Assembly: GCA_003224075.1 (NCBI GenBank)
Contig: QHYF01000370.1
Span: 1 to 5,527 of the forward strand
Source: Acidobacteriota bacterium
GTDB lineage: Bacteria; Acidobacteriota; Terriglobia; Acidiferrales; UBA7541
Direction: 5' to 3'
DNA: 5,527 nucleotides
Below the pieces are notes generated by a model. That model had not been told where the DNA came from. It did not search any database and was given only the letters and a program-made list of their open reading frames with translations. Position numbers and translations under genes: made by a program. Position 1 is the first letter of the stretch, and every line of letters begins with the position of its first letter. Below, piece by piece: positions 1-4,372 of this stretch.

Positions 1-172
1 CGCCGGGATAAGCCCGGCCTTTCTCCACGGTAATCAGGTTGTGCGGGTCCGCGGCGTAATATTTTTCCTGCATCACCGGAGAAATTTTGTCGTAGGGCTG
101 CGTCAGGACGCGGTCGAACGGGGCGAGGGCGGGGTTGTAGCGAAAAGCGCGAAAGGGATAAACCTGGGCCAT
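1..172 (-). CDS. DUF1015-family protein, N-terminal part (cut by the left edge)
   Basis: Reading the minus strand from an ATG at 172-170 gives 57 codons without a stop up to the window edge. The peptide begins MAQVYPFRAFRYNP and continues through QPYDKISPVMQ (residues 25-35), then KYY and a DPHNL segment (42-46). This is the characteristic opening of the DUF1015 (COG4198) family, whose biochemical function is not established. Family members are usually about 400 residues or more, so most of the gene lies outside the window. The start is supported by a GGAG Shine-Dalgarno sequence five bases upstream. The gene is transcribed divergently from the phosphatase gene and shares a 156-bp intergenic region with it. 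The family call rests on motif memory of the N-terminus only; that this is a real protein-coding start is more certain than any role. Confidence 0.85.
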   Translation of the reverse strand, partial: MAQVYPFRAFRYNPALAPFDRVLTQPYDKISPVMQEKYYAADPHNLITVEKGRAYPG

Positions 173-177
173 GAGTT

Positions 178-181
178 CTCC
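178..181 (-). promoter_or_regulatory. Shine-Dalgarno site of the DUF1015 gene
   Basis: On the minus strand GGAG (181 to 178) is followed by the five-base spacer AACTC and then ATG at 172. The spacing is ideal and fixes the start of the partial minus-strand gene. Confidence 0.75.
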
Positions 182-236
182 GAAATATTCTCGTCCCGCG
201 GGTCAAATCGTTTATTTTACGCGAACATGCCGCAAT

Positions 237-252
237 TCCGGCAAAAGCCGGA
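237..252. repeat. Perfect inverted repeat in the divergent promoter region
   Basis: TCCGGC AAAA GCCGGA forms a 6-bp perfect stem with a 4-base loop. It lies between the divergent DUF1015 and phosphatase genes, about 65 bp from the minus-strand start and about 77 bp from the plus-strand start. Read on the minus strand, its arm includes TTGCCG, which lies 19 bp before a TAAAAT, so it could overlap a -35 element for the DUF1015 gene. It may be an operator or a small hairpin in a leader RNA. The inverted repeat is seen directly; any function is inference. Confidence 0.4.
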
Positions 253-283
253 GATTAATTTCTGGTGGAACTTTGATGGCCGT

Positions 284-319
284 TTGATGACTGTTGAAAA
301 AGACAGGCTATATTACAAT
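284..319 (+). promoter_or_regulatory. Candidate promoter of the phosphatase gene
   Basis: This is an AT-rich patch just before the phosphatase start, in otherwise GC-rich DNA. Candidate -35 elements are TTGATG (284-289) and TTGAAA (294-299). Candidate -10 elements are TATATT (309-314) and TACAAT (314-319). The pairings give spacers of 19 bp (TTGATG to TATATT) or 14 bp (TTGAAA to TACAAT), so neither matches the usual 17 bp and the assignment is uncertain. Either -10 would place transcription start within roughly ten bases of the ATG at 329, meaning a very short or absent leader. The imperfect dyad GCTAT-N6-ATAGC (307-322) overlaps both -10 candidates. Confidence 0.4.
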
Positions 320-328
320 AGCTGGTTC

Positions 329-1012
329 ATGACGGTCCCGAACTTTTCCTCGGCTCGCGTGCTGATCTTCGATCTGGACGGCACGCTCATCGATTCCAAG
401 CGCGACCTGATCCTCTCCGTCAACGCCATGCTGCGCGAGATGGGCCGGGAAGAGCTGCACGAGGACACCATTTCCGGCTACATCGGCTATGGCGCGCCGC
501 AACTTATGGGACGGGCCTTGGGCAACGGCACGACGGAAGAGGAACGCGAGAAGGCGCTGAAATTCTTTCTTGCTCATTACGAAGAGCACAAACTGGATTC
601 AACGTGCGCCTACCCGGGCGTCCCCGAAGCACTCGAGCAGCTCGCGGGATTTTCATTGGCAGTCCTCACGAACAAACCAGTGCGTGTCAGCATACGCATC
701 CTGGGAGGGCTCGGCCTCGCAAAATATTTTCGCGCGGTGTACGGGGGCAACAGCTTTGAAACGAAAAAACCGGATCCGCTCGGCGTGCAAGTGATCCTTC
801 GCGAGTTCGGCGCCGCTCCCGCCGAAGCCATCCTGATCGGCGATTCCGAAGTCGACGTCCAAACCGCGCGCAACGCGGGAACGCTGGCAGCCGCCGTGAA
901 TTATGGCTTCGGCGCGCACGACCGCGCCGCCCATCCCGCCGACATTTATCTCGACCGCCTCACCGACCTCGTTCCGCTGCTTGGCGCTGGCCAAGAAGAA
1001 GCGAGCCCCTAA
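329..1012 (+). CDS. gph: HAD-superfamily hydrolase, phosphoglycolate phosphatase (Gph) type
   Basis: This 227-residue protein has the full set of HAD motifs. Motif I is FDLDGTLIDS, with nucleophile Asp15 and acid/base Asp17. Motif II is LTN with Thr114. Motif III is the lysine of KKPDP (Lys147). Motif IV is GDSEVDV with Asp172 and Asp176. Residues about 25-90 form a helical C1-type cap, and YPGV (95-98) and GGNSF (139-143) are typical of the Gph branch. The expected reaction is Mg-dependent dephosphorylation of 2-phosphoglycolate or a similar small phosphoester in the cytosol; substrate cannot be fixed from sequence. The frame is open upstream to 41, but ATG 329 gives the normal family N-terminus about 14 residues before the nucleophile; in-frame ATGs at 227 and 287 would add residues with no family resemblance. 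No clear Shine-Dalgarno precedes 329, which fits a very short leader. It is probably a housekeeping gene, not part of the downstream glycan operon. Confidence 0.92.
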   Translation: MTVPNFSSARVLIFDLDGTLIDSKRDLILSVNAMLREMGREELHEDTISGYIGYGAPQLMGRALGNGTTEEEREKALKFFLAHYEEHKLDSTCAYPGVPEALEQLAGFSLAVLTNKPVRVSIRILGGLGLAKYFRAVYGGNSFETKKPDPLGVQVILREFGAAPAEAILIGDSEVDVQTARNAGTLAAAVNYGFGAHDRAAHPADIYLDRLTDLVPLLGAGQEEASP

Positions 1013-1021
1013 TTGCTGCCC

Positions 1022-1043
1022 GTGGCGGATGCTGATCCGCCAC
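1022..1043. repeat. Perfect 9-bp hairpin after the phosphatase gene
   Basis: GTGGCGGAT (1022-1030), loop GCTG, ATCCGCCAC (1035-1043) form a perfect 9-bp stem starting ten bases after the phosphatase stop codon. The right arm overlaps a second palindrome, CCACCGGTGG (1040-1049), so alternative pairings exist. No T-run follows directly. It may stabilise the 3' end of the phosphatase transcript, act with the next hairpin as a terminator, or be one copy of a dispersed repeat; the window alone cannot decide. Confidence 0.55.
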
Positions 1044-1049
1044 CGGTGG

Positions 1050-1083
1050 GCCGCTGCAACAAGCGCAAGCCAGCGGCTTTCTC
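1050..1083 (+). terminator. Possible intrinsic terminator between the phosphatase and the glycan genes
   Basis: GCCGCTG (1050-1056) pairs perfectly with CAGCGGC (1071-1077) across a 14-base loop. The second arm runs straight into TTTCTC (1078-1083). The GC-rich stem followed by a short T-rich stretch, on the plus strand only, resembles a weak rho-independent terminator. Together with the 9-bp hairpin just upstream it suggests a transcript boundary between 1012 and the glycosyltransferase at 1173. The tract is short and interrupted, so termination may be partial. Confidence 0.35.
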
Positions 1084-1172
1084 AAGCGCGCCCCAAATCT
1101 TCCGCTAACGTTCAGACACTACCCCTTCGACAGACACTTGCCTTCCGGCAAAGCCCTTGTCAGACTCGGCGC
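1084..1172. other. Non-coding stretch before the first glycosyltransferase
   Basis: This is the rest of the 160-bp gap. CAGACACT occurs twice, at 1113-1120 and 1131-1138, with a partial CAGACTC at 1161-1167. A small hairpin TTGCC-TTCC-GGCAA lies at 1138-1151. I see no convincing -35/-10 pair and no Shine-Dalgarno before the GTG at 1173. A promoter for the four-gene run should lie here if the upstream hairpins terminate, but it cannot be assigned by eye. Confidence 0.3.
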
Positions 1173-2285
1173 GTGGTCATCGGCCTCTTCCCCGAGCTGG
1201 ACGCCCCCGGCGGGGTGCAGCGCGCGGGCCGCCATTTGGCGGCAGTGCTCACTGAATTTGCGTCCAGCCGCGGCATGGAATGCCGTTTGATCAGCCTGAA
1301 TGATTCGCCGGAGCTGCACCGCATGACCCTGGGCGGGCGCGAATTTGTGTTTACGGGGTGCAATCGCGCCAAGGGACGATTCACGGTGACGGCAATCCAG
1401 GCAGCGCGGCGCAAAGCAAAACTTGTCCTGGCCGGGCATCCAAACCTGGGGACCGTGGTGCAGACAATGCGCTTGGTGGCGCCAAAATTGAAGACCATCA
1501 TCTGCACGCACGGGATTGACGTGTGGGAGCCACTAACCGTCTTGCGGCGGCGAACGCTGCGTCACGCGAATTTGGTGCTGACGCCCAGCCGCGACACGGC
1601 CGATCACGTTGCGACGGAGCAGGGGGTCTCTCGCGGGAGAATACGCGTTTTGCCCTGGGCGCTCGATCCGCAGTTCGAAGCGCTGATCAGCCCGGGCTCG
1701 CACCCCATACCGCCCGGCGATTTTCCCTCCGGGCGCGTCATCCTCAGTGTGGGACGCTGGGTTGCCGCCGAACGATACAAAGGAATGGACACGCTGATTA
1801 CGGCATTGCCGCGGTTGCTGACGCGCTGGCCGGAGCTGCAACTTGTCTTCGTGGGAACAGGCGATGACCGCGCGTGGCTCGAAGAGCTCGCGGATCAAAA
1901 TGGCGTCAACCGCCATGTACATTTTCTGAGCGGATTGAGCTACTCGGAAGTCGCCGCGTGTTACTCGGCGTGCGAAATTTTCGCGCTGCCCAGCCGGAGC
2001 GAAGGATTTGGACTGGTGTATCTGGAAGCGATGGCGTGCGGAAAGCCGGTCATCGGAGGGGCGCACGGAGGAGCGCCCGAAATCATCGATGACGGCGTCA
2101 CCGGCTACCTGGTGCCGCACGGCGATGGGATCCAGCTGGCCACTTCCATCGAAGCGCTTCTAAAGGATCCGGAGCATGCGAAGGAGATGGGCGCGCGAGG
2201 GCGGCAGCGGGTCGAATACGAGTTCCGCTTCAATGTTTTCGCGAAGACGCTGAAGAAAATCCTCCGCGAACAATGCGAATCCTGA
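1173..2285 (+). CDS. GT4-type glycosyltransferase, first of a pair
   Basis: This is a 370-residue GT-B fold retaining glycosyltransferase of the GT4/'Glycos_transf_1' kind, expected to move a sugar from a nucleotide-sugar donor to a lipid-linked or growing glycan at the cytoplasmic face of the membrane. The N-terminal acceptor domain opens with a beta strand and the loop GGVQR (13-17), and contains THGIDVW (112-118). The donor domain begins near residue 190 with the VGRW strand and continues with RYKGMD, containing Lys203. The hallmark EX7E motif is EGFGLVYLE, Glu277 and Glu285, followed by GGAPEI and GYLVP. The RYKG-D form is common in exopolysaccharide transferases. The frame is open upstream to 903, but that stretch covers the phosphatase C-terminus and the hairpins. 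GTG 1173 puts the first beta strand at the very N-terminus, as the family requires; no ATG or Shine-Dalgarno sits nearby. The 3' end overlaps the next gene. Donor and acceptor cannot be read from the sequence. Confidence 0.92.
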   Translation: MVIGLFPELDAPGGVQRAGRHLAAVLTEFASSRGMECRLISLNDSPELHRMTLGGREFVFTGCNRAKGRFTVTAIQAARRKAKLVLAGHPNLGTVVQTMRLVAPKLKTIICTHGIDVWEPLTVLRRRTLRHANLVLTPSRDTADHVATEQGVSRGRIRVLPWALDPQFEALISPGSHPIPPGDFPSGRVILSVGRWVAAERYKGMDTLITALPRLLTRWPELQLVFVGTGDDRAWLEELADQNGVNRHVHFLSGLSYSEVAACYSACEIFALPSRSEGFGLVYLEAMACGKPVIGGAHGGAPEIIDDGVTGYLVPHGDGIQLATSIEALLKDPEHAKEMGARGRQRVEYEFRFNVFAKTLKKILREQCES

Positions 2286-3502
2286 ACGTCACGGAAACGT
2301 ACGCTCCGTTTCTGGAATTCGGCGGGCCCCCGGTGAAGGTTCGCGCGCTTTCCGAAGGATTGGGGCGGCGAGGGCACCAGGTCACGGTTCTCACGGCCGA
2401 CTGGGGCCTGGAAAAAAAGATGCAGACCGAGGAAGGGAAAATCGCAGCAGAACGATCCCCCTTTGGCTGGCGGCGCGAAAAAAACGGCGTGCAGGCCATC
2501 TATCTTCCGACATGGATGCGTTACCGAACGGTGAGCTGGAACCCGGCGGTCAAACGTTATTGCCGGGCGCGGCTGCAGAATTTCGACGCAGTCCACATCT
2601 TTGGACTCTACGATTTGCTGGGACCCGCCGTGGCCGCGGCGTGCCGCGCGAGGAAGCTGGCGTACGTTATCGAGCCGATCGGGATGTTCGTTCCGATTGT
2701 CCGGAGCCTTTGGCTGAAACGGATGTATCATCTGATTTGTGGGCGGCGGTTGCTGCAAGGAGCAAGCGCCGTGATCGCGACTTCGGAGCAGGAGATCGAA
2801 GAACTTTTGACGGGCGGGGTTCCCCGCGCGAAGATCGTATTGCGCCGGAACGGTGTGGAAGCGCATGAATCATGGCCCGAGCGGGGAAGCTTCCGGAGAG
2901 CACAGGGAATTTCGAACGATGAGAAACTCGTCCTGTTCCTGGGACGTCTATCGGCGAAGAAGAGCCCGGAATTGCTGCTGCGGGCCTTTGCGGAACTTTC
3001 AGGGCAGTTCACGGGAAAACCCTTGAGGCTGGTATTCGCGGGACCTGACGAAGGCGGCGTGAAGACACAACTGGAGCAGTTGGCATCGCAGCTCGGCGTT
3101 CGAACGAGAGTTCAATTCACGGGACCGATCTTTGGCGAGGCCAAGTGGGCCGCTTACCGGGACGCGGATGTTTTCGTCCTGCCATCCCAGAACGAAAATT
3201 TTGGAAACACGGCGGCCGAAGCAATCGCGGCGGGAACACCGGTCATCGTGACCGAACAGTGCGGGATCGCACCGCTTTTGGCGAATGCGGCGGGGCTGGT
3301 GGTGCCCCACGATGCCAAGGCGCTTTCTGAGGCCATTGCTCAGGTCCTAGGTGAAGCGGAAGTGCACGCGCGGTTAGCGGCTGGGTGTGCGAAGGTCACG
3401 CTGCAGCTGGGCTGGGGCGAACCCGTGCGCGATATGGAAGCGCTATACGCTAGGGTTGCCGCACGGCAAGCAGAAAAGCAAGATTCTCGGCGATTGGTAT
3501 AG
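2273..3502 (+). CDS. GT4-type glycosyltransferase, second of the pair
   Basis: This 409-residue GT-B glycosyltransferase starts MRILNVTETYAPF with the glycine-rich acceptor-domain loop FGGPP (16-20), typical of GT4 enzymes from exopolysaccharide and O-antigen loci. The donor domain starts with FLGRLSAKK (Lys229/Lys230), continues through VFAGPDEGG, and has the EX7E motif ENFGNTAAE with Glu308 and Glu316 inside the segment SQNENFGNTAAEAIAAGTPV. No membrane segment is apparent, so it is probably cytosolic or peripherally bound. The ATG lies within the end of the preceding gene: the two overlap by 13 bp (2273-2285), in different frames and without a strong Shine-Dalgarno, which suggests translational coupling. 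The two transferases are clearly different proteins, not a recent duplication, and probably add consecutive sugars to one repeat unit. The family call is firm; the sugar specificity is unknown. Confidence 0.95.
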   Translation: MRILNVTETYAPFLEFGGPPVKVRALSEGLGRRGHQVTVLTADWGLEKKMQTEEGKIAAERSPFGWRREKNGVQAIYLPTWMRYRTVSWNPAVKRYCRARLQNFDAVHIFGLYDLLGPAVAAACRARKLAYVIEPIGMFVPIVRSLWLKRMYHLICGRRLLQGASAVIATSEQEIEELLTGGVPRAKIVLRRNGVEAHESWPERGSFRRAQGISNDEKLVLFLGRLSAKKSPELLLRAFAELSGQFTGKPLRLVFAGPDEGGVKTQLEQLASQLGVRTRVQFTGPIFGEAKWAAYRDADVFVLPSQNENFGNTAAEAIAAGTPVIVTEQCGIAPLLANAAGLVVPHDAKALSEAIAQVLGEAEVHARLAAGCAKVTLQLGWGEPVRDMEALYARVAARQAEKQDSRRLV

Positions 3503-3505
3503 GAG
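3501..3505 (+). promoter_or_regulatory. Shine-Dalgarno site deciding the TTG start of the transglutaminase-like gene
   Basis: AGGAG overlaps the TAG stop of the preceding glycosyltransferase and is followed by five T residues and then TTG at 3511. The strong match and spacing favour TTG over the in-frame GTG at 3517 (spacer 11). The spacer is part of a seven-T run, giving a U-rich, unstructured initiation region. Confidence 0.65.
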
Positions 3506-3510
3506 TTTTT

Positions 3511-4371
3511 TTGCCGGTGCCTGGACATCGAATTTTTCGCGCAGCCTGGTGGAGCAGCAATTTGCTCCTTGCTGTTGCACTGGTTTCGCTGATCTACTCC
3601 AGCGCCTGGGAATACTCCGTTCGCCGGTATCTTGACGGCTTCTCAGACGCGATTGTGCCCCACAGCTTGCCCGCAGAACAAAAGGTCGAAGCCATTTTGA
3701 ACTGGATGCGCATCGAACCATCGCGGGCCATCGCGGCGAACCCGGATGCGCTCGCGCGGCGCGATCCGGAGATGACACTCAATTACCGGCAACTGTTGAA
3801 TGTCTGCGGCACGGCGACGAACGCCTTCCTGAACCTCGCGCGAAGCTCCGATCTACAGGTGCGCCGCTTGCTATTGCTGACTCCGGACCGCACCACGAAG
3901 CATGTCGTTGCCGAGGTCTTAATCGGCGACCGCTGGATCGTAGTCGATCCAGCCTACCGCGCCATTCTGAGAGATGCTCAAGGCCGCTCTTTGACGCGCA
4001 AGGATCTGCAGAATCCCGCGGTATTCGCCGAGGCCGCGGGCGCCATCCCGAATTATCCGCACGAGTACACGTTCGAACATTTCGCTCACGTGCGGCTGGC
4101 GCGGCTCCCGCTCGACGGATTTCATCTCCGGCCTTTGCTGGACGCGGTCTATCCGGGATGGGAAGAAGCGGTGGACTGGAGCCTGATGCTGGAGCGCGAG
4201 TCTTTTTTGTATCTTGTGCTGAGCGCCGCGGGGGCATTGTTTTTCTTGATGTTGCGGGCAACGCTTGCCTGGTATGCCGACAGGCGCCTGAGAATCCCAC
4301 GGTTCCAATTGCGCAAGAACGCGTTGCGGGCCGGCAGTGCGTTCGTTTCCACCCCGGAGATCAAAGAATAG
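3511..4371 (+). CDS. Membrane-anchored transglutaminase-like protein with an intact Cys-His-Asp triad
   Basis: This 286-residue protein has a short basic N-terminus, one membrane segment at about residues 13-30, a soluble central domain, a second membrane segment at about 232-254, and a basic C-terminal tail (RRLRIPRFQLRKN). The charge pattern predicts both ends inside the cell and the central domain outside the cytoplasmic membrane. The central domain matches the transglutaminase/protease-like fold: Cys99 in NVCGTATNAFLNLAR at the start of a helix, His131 in TKHVVAEV, and Asp146 in WIVVDPAY. The 32- and 15-residue spacings suit the triad of that superfamily. Such domains cut or form amide bonds; the substrate here is unknown. 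Residues about 150-230 (with YTFEHFAHVRLARLPL) match no domain I can name. It starts eight bases after the preceding gene and ends one base before the next, so it is probably co-transcribed and co-translated with the glycan genes. I cannot tell whether it modifies a protein, a peptide or an amino-acid-bearing glycan. Confidence 0.85.
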   Translation: MPVPGHRIFRAAWWSSNLLLAVALVSLIYSSAWEYSVRRYLDGFSDAIVPHSLPAEQKVEAILNWMRIEPSRAIAANPDALARRDPEMTLNYRQLLNVCGTATNAFLNLARSSDLQVRRLLLLTPDRTTKHVVAEVLIGDRWIVVDPAYRAILRDAQGRSLTRKDLQNPAVFAEAAGAIPNYPHEYTFEHFAHVRLARLPLDGFHLRPLLDAVYPGWEEAVDWSLMLERESFLYLVLSAAGALFFLMLRATLAWYADRRLRIPRFQLRKNALRAGSAFVSTPEIKE

Positions 4372-4372
4372 C

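Noticed and set aside
41..328. Upstream in-frame extension of the phosphatase reading frame (ATGs at 41, 227 and 287).
   Set aside because: The first part lies antisense to the DUF1015 gene, the rest is the promoter region, and the added residues do not look like any HAD N-terminus. ATG 329 gives the expected family start.
1113..1138. CAGACACT direct repeat (1113-1120 and 1131-1138) as an operator or att-like site.
   Set aside because: The 8-bp units are short, the third partial copy is not evenly spaced, and no recombinase or mobile-element gene is present.
903..1172. Upstream extension of the first glycosyltransferase to an ATG at 903.
   Set aside because: It overlaps 110 bp of the phosphatase in another frame, runs through both hairpins, and encodes low-complexity sequence rich in Ala, Ser and Arg. 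The GT4 fold begins at 1173.
1533..2120. 195-codon minus-strand open frame.
   Set aside because: It is antisense to the donor domain of the first glycosyltransferase; the protein is Arg/Gln-rich with no recognisable motif, a normal high-GC shadow.
2105..2866. 253-codon minus-strand open frame.
   Set aside because: It spans the junction of two clearly real plus-strand glycosyltransferases and has no domain features or ribosome-binding site.
3506..3512. Seven-T run at the junction of the second glycosyltransferase and the transglutaminase-like gene, as an intrinsic terminator.
   Set aside because: No stable GC-rich stem ends directly before the run, and an AGGAG site lies immediately upstream, so it is better read as a U-rich spacer of the translation start.
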